The notes under the pieces were generated by a model. It worked only from the letters and a program-made list of their open reading frames with translations. It was not told the DNA's origin and did not search any database. From NCBI GenBank assembly GCA_024180945.1, contig JAKSGN010000005.1, positions 2,108,001-2,172,000 of the forward strand: a DNA stretch of 64,000 bases, in the 5' to 3' direction. The first letter of the stretch is position 1. Each line of letters opens with the position of its first letter. The stretch comes from Macrophomina tecta. Taxonomy: Eukaryota > Ascomycota > Dothideomycetes > Botryosphaeriales > Botryosphaeriaceae. The position numbers were made by a program, and so were the translations under genes. Positions 23,513 through 36,100 of the stretch are shown here, in pieces.

Positions 23513-25048
23513 ATGGCGCGCTCCGACGAGACCGAGCCTTTTCCGCCCCTTCAAAATGTGCGCAAGGATAATCCCTCTGGTCTCAGCAGCGGCTCCCGGC
23601 GCCGACGAAAGGGCAGCAATCTTGGGGACGATCCCAGGGGAGACACCGGCACTGTCAGCCTGGCCACAGCCTACGACAATCACTCGCCTACTGAAGAGGT
23701 ACATGTCCTTTCCGCTCCTACTCCATCTTGCTTGGCAAACTCCGCCGCTGACCGCGCCCTCGACAGCGCTTCCCAAAGCAACAACGTCCATCCAAGCGCC
23801 GGAAGGCCAAGTCACTCGTGCGCCGTTGGTGGAAGCTCTCCATGCGTCACACCTGGCTCAATCCGCTCATCGTCCTGCTCATAATCCTTGCCGCCTATGC
23901 CGTCAATCCCAATGACTCCAACCCGCTACACGCCGCCATTTTCTTGTCTTATCCGCTGCCCCGCGATCCGGACGCCGACCCTTCCACCCCGATTCAATAT
24001 GGCAAGGGAGGCAGGGATTTCGCCTTTGTCGGCTTCTACATCATCGTGTTGTCCTTTACTCGCGAGTTCATGATGCAGCGCTTCCTCCGCCCCGCCGCTA
24101 TCCGCTGCGGCATCAAGTCACGCGCCAAGCAGGCTCGCTTCATGGAGCAAGTGTACACTGCCATATACTTTGCCATTTTTGGCCCATTTGGTCTCTACGT
24201 CATGTCCCGCACTCCCGTCTGGTATTTCAACACCAAGGGCATGTATGAGGGTTTTCCCCACAAGACGCACGAGGCTGTGTTCAAGGCCTACTACCTGCTG
24301 CAAGCTAGCTACTGGGCCCAACAGGCCATTGTTCTGCTTCTGATGCTTGAAAAGCCCCGGAAGGACTTCAAGGAGCTTGTCATGCACCACATCATCACCA
24401 TTGCCCTGATTTGGTGCAGCTACCGCTTCCACTTTACCTACATGGGAGTGGCTGTCTACATCACTCACGACATCAGTGATTTTTTCCTAGCTGTGAGTGT
24501 TCACTTCCTTCTCATTTAGCCATCTGAAAGGGCCTCTTTCTGACGATCTGAAGACATCGAAAACTCTGAACTACCTCGATTCGCCGCTGGTCGGGCCTTA
24601 TTTCGGACTCTTCATCGGTGTCTGGACCTACCTTCGCCATTACATTAACCTTCACATTCTCTGGTCCATCATTAACGGCGAGTTCTCGTCTATCGGCCCG
24701 TTCGAGCTCAACTGGGATACGCAACAGTACAAATGCTGGATTTCGCAGTACATCACATTTGCTTTGCTTGCCAGTTTGCAGGCTGTGAACCTGTTCTGGC
24801 TGTTCCTGATTGTGCGCATCGCTTACAGATTTGTCGCCAGCTGGGGAGAGGTTGTCAAGGACGAGCGTAGCGATTACGAAGAGAGCGAAAATGAGAATGA
24901 GACGCAAGGAAAGGCTGCCAATGGCAAAGCTGTGGAATCTGCACCCCAGGTCTTGTTGAACGGCGAACCAGTATCACCAGTTGAGGACAGAGCGGCCACG
25001 ACGGCGACCGGCCCAGTTGCCAATGGGAAGCAAAGGAAGGGCAGGTAA
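23513..25048 (+). CDS. Ceramide synthase (sphingosine N-acyltransferase, Lag1/Lac1 family)
   Basis: Exons 23513-23698, 23767-24492 and 24554-25048 give 468 aa. The ATG sits in a strong context (GACGCCATGG). A Ser/Arg-rich cytosolic N-terminus leads to a TRAM/LAG1-like region (RRWWKLSMRHTWLNPLIVLLII) and a TLC domain with six or more hydrophobic segments. The Lag1 motif is present, including the essential double histidine in KELVMHHIITIALIW (about residues 269-270), a downstream D in YITHDISDFFLA, and YLDSPLVGPYFGLFIGVWTYLRHY after the last intron. The acidic C-terminal tail (DERSDYEESENENE) is typical of fungal members and is often phosphorylated. The enzyme joins acyl-CoA to sphingoid bases in the ER membrane. 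Whether it is the C18 or the very-long-chain class cannot be decided here. Confidence 0.92.
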
Positions 25049-28000
25049 GACGCTCGATGCGAATAGGATTTGCCAGCCCGCTGTGTAACAGTCGTGGCAA
25101 CACGGCCATGCATGTTCGATGGAGCACTATTTCGGTGGGTAGCTCGCGCGGTGAAGTTGACCTACGATCATATTTCTTGTAATATGTCGATTCTTTTTTA
25201 CGTCCCACGAGCATCACGTCATTCGGTCATTGGGGAAAAGGACGGCAGCGGAGGTTGACGAAATTCTGTCATGTACAATATGAGACGCATTCGCTTTTGT
25301 CATGCGGTGTTGGACACGGACGGTTCTATTCACCTGCAGGTGGCGGGGAGTTGACCTGTTTGCTCCTCACGTTTGTTCTGTTTTTGGATGGCATGCGGCG
25401 TCACGCATAGGCATTCTGCTACCATATCTTGTAATTAGGACCCTGTTTTTCTTTTACCTCCAGGCTTCCCTCACGATTCGGAGGGTTGGAATGCTAAAAT
25501 AATAGGGAAACGGCCTTATGGCGAATGGTGAATGAGAAATGACATGATGAATAGTGGTCGGTTCAGTACAGGCTCAACATTACTTGGGTTGGTCGATAGT
25601 TCTCTCTCTCGCTTCTTCCCAGGCTTGGCCTATTGGGCTTCTCTTAATTTTATTGTACGTTGGGAGTGCCAAGCCGATCACCTCTAATAACTTCTTCTCT
25701 TTCCTGATCTCAATTAGCCGTCTTTCTCCCTTATATTTTCTCATCCCTATGGTTGCGGACCAGGGTGTTTTCAATAATTGTAGCCAAAGCTGAGGTTTGA
25801 CGAACTAAGTAAAGCCAATGCAGCGCATAACAGCTATGCCTACATAATGGCCATGAATCTTCAAGTAACCGATGCCATGTCAGCCAGCATCCGAATGCAT
25901 TGACGATGATTCCCCGGCTCAAAGGCAAGAGCCACGAAGACCTGGGTTTGTTTAATATTCAGGCGACTGGGAAATGAACAAACATGCATTGATAGCCCAG
26001 GTCTCGCAATATGAACTCTACAATGCCCGCTCAGCCGTCGCTAGCATGCGTCCTGCAACACAATTTTACATCCATGCTCTGCTAATCTCCCACCACGGCT
26101 GTACCTCGTCCGCAATCTCATCAATAGAATTGCTGGCCAACTACACGCGCCGGTTCTCATTGACTCAAAAGCTTCCGCAAGATATGAGATGCAGCCCTAT
26201 GAAAACAGCTTTATTGTGTAACCACAAAACCCTTCCGCGAACAGGGAACTGCCTCCAGACCTGAGGGCAACGTCAACGATGCACACTCATAAAGCCAATA
26301 CGCGACATCCGAAGCAGAAAAAAAAAAAAAAAAAAAAAGGAAAAGAAGCTGCGCGCAAATGCATTATTCGAGTCTCAGCACACATCCTGAACCAGACGCG
26401 GTTGTGTCGTTTCTGTGGAGACCAACCACGCAAAGTCTGGCGCTAACCTTACGAGGGAAAATCGATAGTGGCAAAGGACAACAGCTCAGCCAGGAGCACG
26501 GCTCCCTCCGAGCCCTATCCACCATTGCGGATGAGCGCTTCCCGCCGCACACGGAACGTCGGCGGCGGCCCGGCCTACTCTTGGTTCTGTATTCTTTGCC
26601 TCCTGCCGCTTTCCGCACGCCGTCGTCTCCCCATCAGACCCTGAGACGGAAGTACAGGTTTCCGTCCAGGAAGTACCGTCGCACGACGCAGAAGCGCGTG
26701 AGGCACTAAGGCACCCTCGAACAAATATGATGCATCGTGCAATCGCAAGAGTGCGGAAGCGCGAGGCCGTACAGCCAGGCCTGCTATTGGATGGTAGACA
26801 GAGGTGCCAAAGAAGGTTCCGCTCGAACACGCCGTGTGGCTGTGCAGGAGAAAAAGGCATTGGAGGTCGGAAGAAAGATTGTCTGGAGTTTCAAAAACCC
26901 ATTCCGTTACAGCGGGTGTAGCGGGACCAGCCGCTGTCGGTTGAGTAGGGTTGCGGATCTGGTGTCCCGCCTGCGGTAGGTCGAGAGCTTCCACAAGAGG
27001 CCGCGATATCCCGCAGCTCGACCGGCGTTGTCTGGTGCTGCAGCGGCAGGGTGCGTGAACCGAGCCTATCTGGCTGTGCTGCATGGCGCTGCAGCAGCCT
27101 CTGACGCACGGCCAAACGGCGGATATGGGTACGGTTGTTGCTGTAGAGCTCACAGCTTGGCAGTGTTACCCCTTCTCGTCGCGGTGGTGTTTGTTGGCAC
27201 TCTGCACGGTGTGTGCCTTCGATCGCCGTGCGTCATGGCTACCCGATCGGGGTGACCACTGCGAGCGACACATATCAAACACCTGTTACAAAGCATCGCA
27301 CCTGCGGAAATCGACTGTATGAGCAAAACCAGGAACACTCGACACCTGTCGTCTGCTCCCTCCTGCCTTACGCGCTCAGCACGCCATGCCGTAAGACCAT
27401 GCTCCTCCCTTTCGCCGCCGCCATCCAGCCGCGTCCTGTTGCGACTTTGCTCTCCACATCCTGCCATCAGAAGCGATTCTTGTTCTCCGGCCGTTCCAAC
27501 TCTCCTGACCCCGGACCAAGGTGCGGCTGATCGCCGCAGCGATGTGGCGCCCGGAACGGCTGGCTGCATCAGCGGCCACGAGGCGCGACGAAGCCACATG
27601 AAAAGAAGGGGAGCATGAAGTGCGACGCCCAACGAGAAGGGGAAGTCTGGGCGCTGTAGGGAAAGACTCGCAGCTTCTACCTAGATTCCAAGGCGTGCAG
27701 CGCCGCACTATCGCTCCCCCGCCCGTTTCGATCCCTCTCTGCCCAACCGCGCGACTCTCTCTCTCCACCCAGCCTCCCTGAAGGCCTTCCGCTTTTCCCC
27801 TTCTTTCTGTGGAGGCGGGTAAGGCATTACTACACACACAAAGTGTACCGGGTTCGTTGGCGACCCACGTCTAGAACGTGCGAGAACCTACGACCTCCAT
27901 AGCGCTATGGCAGCGTCGGTTGCAGATGCGACGAAGAGGATTGCGGTTACGGCCGGAACGTCCATCCGTACAGCACTATCAGACAAGCCGATGAAGCGAT

Positions 28001-29539
28001 TCCGGAGCATGCAATTGCCACAGCGGAGGGTAGCAGAAAGTATCCTGGGAATGGGCAGAAGCTGGAGCGAGTTGAAGAATTCGTCTGGGCGTAAATATCA
28101 TCAGTCTTTGTGGGCATTTACTCCTAGACGAGTGTGCATCTGCTCGCGGTAGGGCTAGTTGTGATAATTCTGACACGGGCCTCGTAGCCTACCAGACTGC
28201 AGATGCCACAAGATGTTGAGCAACAGCATAAACCAGGCGAGAAACCATGCATGTGAGAAACACGATGCCTGCCATTACGTTGGTTTTCGGGCCGTTGGAT
28301 TCTCGCAACAGCACGTCGGCGCCCTCTTTTTCGTCGGAAGGCAAGCCACGGTGGTGAGCGGGCAGGGCAGCGAACTTGAAACATCAGTGAGCACGGCCAC
28401 GTGATGAGAGAGTTTCAAGTCGGATCCGAACGGAAACTTCCTAGGAATGCCAATCAAAAGCATTCATGAGCACGTAATAATGAGATCCCATATGAGTGGA
28501 CGGAGATGAGCTGGATGATCAAACGCCTCAATGAAGCCGAGCACATTCTTCTGAACCAAAAGGAATGAAGTGAGAGTGGAAGAATGTTTCTCGAACTAGC
28601 AGATTATTATTAAATGAGTGTATTTAGTTTGATTCTGCATTTCATTCGTTCGTCCGTCCCTGCTGTGCATCCACTACCCTTGTCCTTCCGCAAGCTACAT
28701 GTCTATCTAGCGCTGCGAGATACGCAAACGAACACACGTGGCCCTCACATAGCCCTCCCTCTCAACAGAACATCCCATGGAAATTGGCCTCCCAAGATAT
28801 GCTTTTGTAAACAAGATCCGTCATAACATGCCCGAGGATGAAGGAGTCCGCGGTCGAGTGGAGAGTGAACCAGGAAGATAATCGCGTGTGGGGCTTGCAA
28901 AACAATCGAGACAGATGCCAGGCAGTTAGAGCGTGCAAAACTGACAAAAAAACTCTCAAACCGCCCAAAAACATAAACCAGAACGAGGAATTGATCAGTC
29001 AACTTTTACCTCACGCTGCACAAGAGCAGGGGAGCCCAACATGCATGCTGACCTTTCCGTTCTTTGACGAAATCAAAACAAGAGGGGGAGAGATCGCTTC
29101 CGCCCAAACCGCCTATGCGAAGCAAAGTCTTCCAAAAATCCTCCCATGCTGTTGAAATTCTTCTTGCTGTTGCCCTTGGTTTGTGCTATTCTTTCTGTAT
29201 GCTGAAAACGACGCGTGTATTGTTGACACCCGAACGGGGACCGAAGATGTCCGGGGAATATGACAAACGAATCCCGATATGCTCGTCCTTCCTGGTGGCG
29301 CCCATATGCTCCAAAACTCAAAGTGAGAAAACACCATGTCCATGAATGAAACCGAAACCCTGTGGGAAGGTATTCCGTTCCGGGGTGCGAAAACCCAAAG
29401 AAGTAAAACAGTCGTAACGTGCCATCAACATGAAGGCCGGCTTCAGAAGTCGGCCATGGTTTGCATTAATCCGTGTATGGATGGTTCCAGGTCGAAGAAG
29501 CCGATGCGGGAGCAAGATAGGCCGTGACGCGATATACAA
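25049..29539. other. 4.5-kb gene desert
   Basis: The first few hundred bases are the ceramide synthase 3' UTR and the last few hundred that of the minus-strand proline-rich gene. Between them all frames are short and unrecognised. A 21-base A run lies at 26318-26338. Several stretches (25400-25800, 28500-29300) are clearly more AT-rich than the neighbouring genes. They may be old relaxed sequence, but I see no transposon motif. Confidence 0.4.
26318..26338. repeat. Poly-A tract (21 nt)
   Basis: An uninterrupted A run, followed by GGAAAAGAAG. No adjacent retroelement or target-site duplication was noticed. Confidence 0.7.
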
Positions 29540-32353
29540 TTACGAGCGATGACTTTGCTTGTTCTTCCAGAACTGCATCATTTTGCTGAGCCGGTGAGAT
29601 TTCTTATGCTTGGAGTCCTTGGGCTTGTCGGCGTGTTCAGATTGAGGTCGCTGTTCGATGGAAAGTTTGCTCCTCTCTCCAAATGAGCTGCCCATGAGCC
29701 GGGAAAGACTGGCAATGCTGGCACGTTTGCGACGGCTCTCATATGGCATGCTTGACATAGAAGACACGGATCCCATGCGATCACCAGGGCTCCGAGGCAG
29801 GACATACGGAAAGTTGGCCTGTTGAGCACTTGTCATCGTGGATCTGCTGCTTGTCAACGAAGGAACGTCATCGACCGAGGCGCGGCAGTCGGGCCCTGGT
29901 TCGCCAATGTGCATGGACCGACTATCAGTGATGGACGAGGCGGCAGTGCCCATCCTCGGAGTGTCGAAGGAATTCTGGTCGCGACCGAAATCAGGCGAGG
30001 AAAAGGAAGAAGTGCTGAGAGATTCAGGGGTAAGAGCTGCCTGGGAAGGAGACGGCACAGGGAGGTGCAGGGGCTGCTCTGAATCCTTACGCCCATCTGC
30101 CGCAGGAGTGATGGTCGAATCCGAAGACCGGGTTACACTCGATGTGCGGGGCTCTTCATGCTCCTCAGCAATATTGATGGGGCTAGGTGCGCGAGAGAGG
30201 TCGATAGGTTTGGTACCAGGGGAAACAGGAGCTGTGGCCCTTGTCGCTGTCGGAGATGGTGTCGGCAGCTCCAATGTGCAGGACTTGCTCTTCGCAAATG
30301 CATCATTGAAGTTCCAGTTCATAGTTGTGCCGTGTTGGGGCTGATCCGTCTCCACAACTTGAATCCCAGTACCGGTTTCATCCTCCTCATCACTACCGGA
30401 AGCCTCGGCAACGGACGAGCTGCTACCGCTAGACGATGTTGCCGCATGTTCCTCCTCCTCTTCTTCCTCCTCAAACACATCGGCCATCGTAGGTCCAGTG
30501 GCTGCTGGTGTGTTTCGGAACTCAAATGGCACAAGCTCTGGCGCACTCTCGGTCCTGCGGTGACCAGTCATGACACCCATGCTGCTATGCATCGGCCTTC
30601 GCCTTGCAGTAATACCACGTGCCTGAGCACGAGGTGGCACAGGGCCAATTGTTGGAGTGTTGAAAGGGCCAAGAGCAGCATCCAGATCGATGACCGGACT
30701 CATAGCGTCATGCTCTTGTCCCTGGAGCTGCTTAGGCCTCCATGCAGCAATGCTAGTATCCAACTTCGGCCTGGATTGGATTGGGTTTGATGTTGGGTTA
30801 ACGATGGTGACTGTGTCGTCAACATCAAAGTTGGGCTCAATTTCATCAAGATCAACTTCGATGTCATCATCCGGAAAACTGGATTGACTGGGGAGAGTAG
30901 GCGTCGATCCTCTGCGGGGGATCTCCTTCAGCTTTGAGCTGTGACGCTTGGACTTCCTTGTGATTATGGAGGTGGCCCATGATTTTACTTTGCGCGGCTT
31001 CTTGCCGTGGGACTTGCGGGGGGGCGTGGGTGGCGCCTTGGCACAGAAGTCAGAGGGGCTGGGATCGGCAGGCGAGGACATCGGCGACTCCGAAAGCACG
31101 GAAACGGACGCCTCGGACATGGTGATGCCAGATGTTGCAGAAATGGAAGAATCGCTGTTACGCTGTTCAGACCAGAAGAAACTGCGCTTCTTGTTGTGGC
31201 GGGAGGGCGGACTGCTCGCTGCCGGAGACGGTTGCAGCTCTGGAAAAATAGCAGACCTCGGGCGCTTTGAAGCGAGCAATTCACCGAAGCCAGATTTTCC
31301 CGGATCTTTCATGTCCAAAATAGCGCCCGCAGTACTGGGACGTCCTGATTTGACACCCTTGTCGAAAGTGACCGTGAGGTTGGGGCGTCCTATGCGGGCA
31401 GCTGACGGACTCGAGGCTCCACTCACAACCGAAGACAAGCTATTGGAGACCGAATGGCCACGGATCGTTGACATAGTGCTTTCCGTCTCGGAAGAGATCG
31501 TTGAAAGAGGCCGGATGTACTCGACAGTTTCAGAGAATCCGACCCGCGCACGAGACGATGGCCGCTGGGGAGATGAATCCAAATCATCTTGGAATGAGCT
31601 GAGGTTCTCGGAAGAACCCGACACACTGATAACCGGAGGAGGGGTCTGGGACTTGGGGAAGGGCGACGGTTTCAACTCCTTGTCCACGGGCGTTGCGGGA
31701 GTATTGTCGATGCGAGGAATGTCAGGGACATTAGAGGCACCCGGCGCATTATTAGACGAAGCCTGGAGGAGAAAAGAAAGGTCATGCGAAGAAACGGCTC
31801 CGGAACGGCGGTGCGCATGTCCTCTTCTTCCAGCTGGAGGACCGGGCTTCAAGGCGGAATTAGGGGCGGCGAAGCCACCCTCAATCTTCGTCGGGCTTGT
31901 GCTCATGGGAACCATGGCGCCAGTCCTGAAGCTACCGCCGCCGATGAACTCACTCGCACCGCGCCTATGTCCCAGACTTCTCGACGGTGTCGACGGAGAG
32001 TTGGAGGTGGGAGTCAGCGGAGGAGTCGTTGTCGATGGTGCGGGCATAAGGACCTGGGACCCTGGATTAAAGCTGAAGTCGGGTAGAGCGCTTGCGGACC
32101 GTCGCTTGCTGATATCCGGGGTAGTGCGTCTGACGGTTGGGAGGACTTGCAGAGAAGTCGGGCGGCGAACGGAGGTAGACGGGACATCAGAGGGCGGCGA
32201 GTCCGGTGAGGGCTGAGGAAAGACAAAGTGAGGATTGGGAACAAGCTCAATGTGACCCGCAGCAGTCGGGGCACGCCTCTGGAAGAGCGGGGCGCCCATG
32301 TCGGAAGGTGGAGGCTGGGCGACAGGTTGTCGCGGAAGAGCAATTTGAGCCAT
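29540..32353 (-). CDS. Proline/serine-rich 'cell wall proline rich' type protein
   Basis: A single exon encodes 937 aa. The reading frame is open slightly further upstream, but the first ATG with good context (AAGCCATGG) gives MAQIALPRQP, matching the family start as I recall it. The chain is almost entirely low-complexity, rich in Pro, Ser and Thr, with short conserved islands: GHRRGASEFIGGGSF, HAHRRSGAVSSHDLSFLLQ, KKRSFFWSEQRNSD, KVKSWATSIITRKSKR, GHRRTESAPELVPFEFR, and a basic C-terminus KKSHRLSKMMQFWKNK. No signal peptide or membrane segment is visible, so the database-style name 'cell wall' is doubtful. The many RxxS-type sites suggest a phosphorylated cytosolic or cortical regulator. 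An acidic run (EEEEEEE) lies near residue 630. Function unknown. Confidence 0.8.
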   Translation of the reverse strand: MAQIALPRQPVAQPPPSDMGAPLFQRRAPTAAGHIELVPNPHFVFPQPSPDSPPSDVPSTSVRRPTSLQVLPTVRRTTPDISKRRSASALPDFSFNPGSQVLMPAPSTTTPPLTPTSNSPSTPSRSLGHRRGASEFIGGGSFRTGAMVPMSTSPTKIEGGFAAPNSALKPGPPAGRRGHAHRRSGAVSSHDLSFLLQASSNNAPGASNVPDIPRIDNTPATPVDKELKPSPFPKSQTPPPVISVSGSSENLSSFQDDLDSSPQRPSSRARVGFSETVEYIRPLSTISSETESTMSTIRGHSVSNSLSSVVSGASSPSAARIGRPNLTVTFDKGVKSGRPSTAGAILDMKDPGKSGFGELLASKRPRSAIFPELQPSPAASSPPSRHNKKRSFFWSEQRNSDSSISATSGITMSEASVSVLSESPMSSPADPSPSDFCAKAPPTPPRKSHGKKPRKVKSWATSIITRKSKRHSSKLKEIPRRGSTPTLPSQSSFPDDDIEVDLDEIEPNFDVDDTVTIVNPTSNPIQSRPKLDTSIAAWRPKQLQGQEHDAMSPVIDLDAALGPFNTPTIGPVPPRAQARGITARRRPMHSSMGVMTGHRRTESAPELVPFEFRNTPAATGPTMADVFEEEEEEEEHAATSSSGSSSSVAEASGSDEEDETGTGIQVVETDQPQHGTTMNWNFNDAFAKSKSCTLELPTPSPTATRATAPVSPGTKPIDLSRAPSPINIAEEHEEPRTSSVTRSSDSTITPAADGRKDSEQPLHLPVPSPSQAALTPESLSTSSFSSPDFGRDQNSFDTPRMGTAASSITDSRSMHIGEPGPDCRASVDDVPSLTSSRSTMTSAQQANFPYVLPRSPGDRMGSVSSMSSMPYESRRKRASIASLSRLMGSSFGERSKLSIEQRPQSEHADKPKDSKHKKSHRLSKMMQFWKNKQSHRS

Positions 32354-33124
32354 GGCTTGGTTGCTGTTGGGCCACGTTTGCTGCAACGTTTCGGAAGCTC
32401 GACGGACAGAGTTGGCGTCACAATGCGGTTGCGTCGAGATGGAGCGAGAAGGGCTTGGACGGGAGGGTGCAGGACGGTCGGTGGCACGGCGGTGCTATGG
32501 CGCGTACAGCATGGGACGAGCAGACAAGAGAAAGAAACAACAGAGGAAACAGCAGGAAAACAATGCGATTAACTGCAGAGCGCGGTCAGCGAGAGGCGGG
32601 CATGGCGCGGAGCGCATCGGGCGGGCGTACACAGTATAGGCGAAGAGCAGAAGCAAGCAGATTCTCCGGGTCACCGCCGTGTCTCTCGAGTCGAAGATGG
32701 TAAGGGAATGAATGTGGTCGTAAGGAACGGACGCGTCGACGGGTGCGCTAATGCGACGACCTATCTCAGCATTTGGTCGGAGAGGATGGTGTTGTTGGCA
32801 CCTGGGGTGTTGTGGGCGGTGCGGGAGAAGTTGGAGTGGGCGATGATGGGAGCGACAGGCACAGGCGGAGGAGGCCCGGGCAACATCAAATGGGCGCCCG
32901 CGCACGGGGCGCGCGCCATGCCGCCTCCGGCCAGGTTATCTTTACAGCCCTCCGCAGCCAGGCGGGCCCGCGACAGAGATCACCACCAGCACCAGCACCA
33001 GCACCGGCACCGCGCCCTGTGCGCTCCCGGGCAACGACCTGGCAGCAGCCGCCGCCGCACCGTTCCAGCTGGCGCGCCGTTCTTGCGAACAATACACCAG
33101 CGCCCTCGCTCTGCCCGCGGCGCC

Positions 33125-33154
<30 letters not shown>
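33125..33154. repeat. CAG microsatellite (seven CAG, one CAA, two CAG)
   Basis: Trinucleotide repeat in GC-rich non-coding sequence upstream of the proline-rich gene. In one plus frame it would read as glutamines, but that frame has no support as a gene. Confidence 0.85.
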
Positions 33155-33155
<1 letters not shown>

Positions 33156-36100
33156 GGCCGCGAGCGCACCCACGCGCCGCCGTCGCCCAGAGCAGCACCC
33201 CTTGCGAGCAGCAGGCCGCACCCCGGCCAGCCGAGCTCGAGCCAGGCAATTCGCTGAACGATCCATCTCGTATCTCGCCAATCAGCGCTGCCCGCCCGCA
33301 CAGTCGCGCGCAGCTGCGCCACCAGCCGGCACGCTGCCCGCCAGCCAGACAGCCGTCGCGCCCGCGCGCCCTCGTCCCTGCCCGTCGCTGGCTGGACGAC
33401 CAAGGAGGACGACGACAACGGAGACGAGGGCGGCGCCCGCGCATCCAGCCCGTTGTAGCGTCGGCCTGGCCGCGCGAACGCCTGGGTGTGGCTGAGGCTT
33501 GCGGCCGCCCGAGGAGAATTCCTTGGGTATGGCGGCTGCTGCGACAATCGGTCCGGGCTGGAGATCGATATTCCCATTCGCGCGCAAATGTGCCAGCTGC
33601 TTCGTGCCCGCCCGCTCAACGCCGCCAGCTCCAGAAGACGCGGCGCAAACCAGCGACCGTGGCCCCCTCCGCCGACGCCGGCAGCAGCCCACCAGGCGAC
33701 AGCATGACGGAGCGGCATTGTGCCTGTTTCAAGCGGGCTGAAGCTCGCTAACCTGACGGGCCCGGCCAGGAATAGAGCTGCGCACAGGCCCTCTCCTGCT
33801 TCATTTGCGCCAGAGTTGCCCCTGTGCTTGGCGGGCAGGGTGTTTGCTGTTTGACAACGTATCCGAATGACGTTCTCCCAGCCTCCCGCAAATCTCCTTC
33901 ACCAGCACGCGAAATGAGCTGTGCGGATCAGCTCTTGATTCTGTTGGGTGTGTGGAGATTTTGCGCGCCTCACCACCCCAGCAGCTGCCATCACCGCCCT
34001 CTGCATGCCTGCTGCAAGAGGTACGCAAACCACCGCCTGCGCTGAGAAAGCCCAGAGAGAAGAGTTCGAGTCTGTATGGCTCGGGCCGCCCGGCGGCTCC
34101 TTGCCTGGCCGTTGACTTTGAAGGTTTTTTTTTTTTTTATTCCTTCGCTTTTTGTTATTTGCATACGAGGCGACATGAGCCTGCGTCTAGGGCCTGACAT
34201 CAACACCTACGCGCCGCCATCTCCCCACTGCGGCCAGCACGGGAAAAGGGATGCGGACGGCAAGGTACGGAGACGTCTCCACAGCGCGCTTGCCTGCTGC
34301 ACGTCATCTGAAAGAGTCATCGATTTGAGCGTGCACAAAATACCTTCATCACCGCAGGGCTCACTTACGTACTGACGCGCAATTTAATGAAATCTCTGCC
34401 TGGCGGCCGGCTACGTACCGAAATGGCTTCACTAGCCACTTTGTCCAGGCCTCCAGGACCCTGAAGATCCAAGCGTCGAACCGCCATAATTGCGGCGGCT
34501 CTCACCAGTAGCCTCGAGTTGCGCTCTGCTCTTGACATTTATTGTCATCATATCGCTTGTCGCTCGCTTGAGCGTGCTTCAATCTCGACCTGCAATCTGC
34601 ATGAGCTGCCCGCTCCATTCTCAGGAAGATCCCTCGAATCTCAAAACAAAATGCGTCGCAGCTGCACGTACGACGATTACATAGCCGTAGGGCTATACTA
34701 CCCTACAGCCCGCCCCGGTGCAACGTCTTGTCAACAATCAACTGGAGAATCTTCCTTACCTATGCTACGGCACTGGAGCAAGAAACGAAACACGCCGCCG
34801 CCACAACCATTCGTCGCACAGCAGAATGACAATCAAGGCCGGAGCTGTTGTCTTGCTTGCTATCGCCCGAGGCGCTGCCGTACCACCCAATGCACCTAGC
34901 CCTCCGGAAAAGGCTTGCTTCAGTTCATTGTACAAGGACAACATATCTGAGCAATTTTTGGAGATGCCCTAGGGCTAGCCCGCCACACCGCAATGTTGGA
35001 CTTTTGCGACAAACGGTGGCGCGGCTCCGCTTCCCGTCTGCTGTACCGCGCTTCGCTATGCCTTGCCGCGCAGGCATCCAGAGGCACGAGCCGGAAAGCG
35101 CACGCGAGAGCTCTATCGTTAATCAGCCTAGAAGGATTAAGGGGATGGTGAGGTAGTACACATGAAGCCGTACTGGAGCAGCAAGAGAAGGATTGTCGGG
35201 ATGGTATATGCACAATGGCAGGCGCTTTTGAGGAAAGGTACGTGTCCCGAGTTTCAAATGACGCGGAGGATTATCCCGCTGTGCACAATAATCGCGCAGC
35301 ATATTGCGGCAGATCTCAGGGAAATATCCAAAGAGTGCGCTTTGGCTACCTCACTGAGATGCAAAAGAGCCCTCAAAATGCTCTCAGACAGGAGGTTCAC
35401 GATGAAACGCAACGCCCGAGCTCGCCGGACAGCTGCGGAGATCCATGCGGCGCATCTTGCCCACCTTGCGAGCACCGGCGGCTGCTGAATGCCGCGACAA
35501 AGCGCTGCCGGGCTGCGGTAACTATGGAGCAAAGAGGCAGATCACCGCCGTGACTGACGCCTGTAATACCTCTTGTGGGAATGTCAGGGGCAGCAACTCG
35601 AGCACCAGCAGCAGACTGGTCACCATGCGCGCCCGTGCCTCTACGTATCCACTCACGACCGTACGAATCCGGATAGGAGCTTGGGGACGCTTTGGTGGCG
35701 GCGCTACGCTACGCGCTCTGTGTCTTCTTGGAGGAGACTTGGGGAGCTTCAGGAAGGACTGTCTTGCGGTATTTCCTCTATTGCTACAGACTTCAATGCC
35801 CGCAGATGTTACGCATCCTCCACGCAGACTTGGTCACGAAACGAATAGGAGACGAGCCCGTGCAGGTCAATTATTCTGCTTGCAGGGTTATTCTTTCATT
35901 ACGCTTTCGTATTCAGTCTCTGTACGAGAGTTCGCGATCAATACAGACACTTGGACACACCGACCGACCAAACATAGTAACACCATGATATCACGAAGCG
36001 CGCTATCATCACCAACACGTAACGGCGGCTGCAGAGCTTTTCTTTCTGTCTTCGAAACGCACATCACACTACAAGAACCAGGCACCCAGTATTTCTATCG

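Noticed and set aside
30948..32216. 422-codon plus-strand frame
   Set aside because: It is exactly antisense to the proline/serine-rich gene, whose frame has recognisable conserved islands. It is a shadow of that gene's codon bias.
32708..33751. Long plus-strand open frame with a glutamine run, divergent from the proline-rich gene
   Set aside because: The DNA is extremely GC-rich and several frames on both strands are open at the same place. The peptide is dominated by Arg/Ala/Pro and shows no conserved domain. It is best explained by composition.
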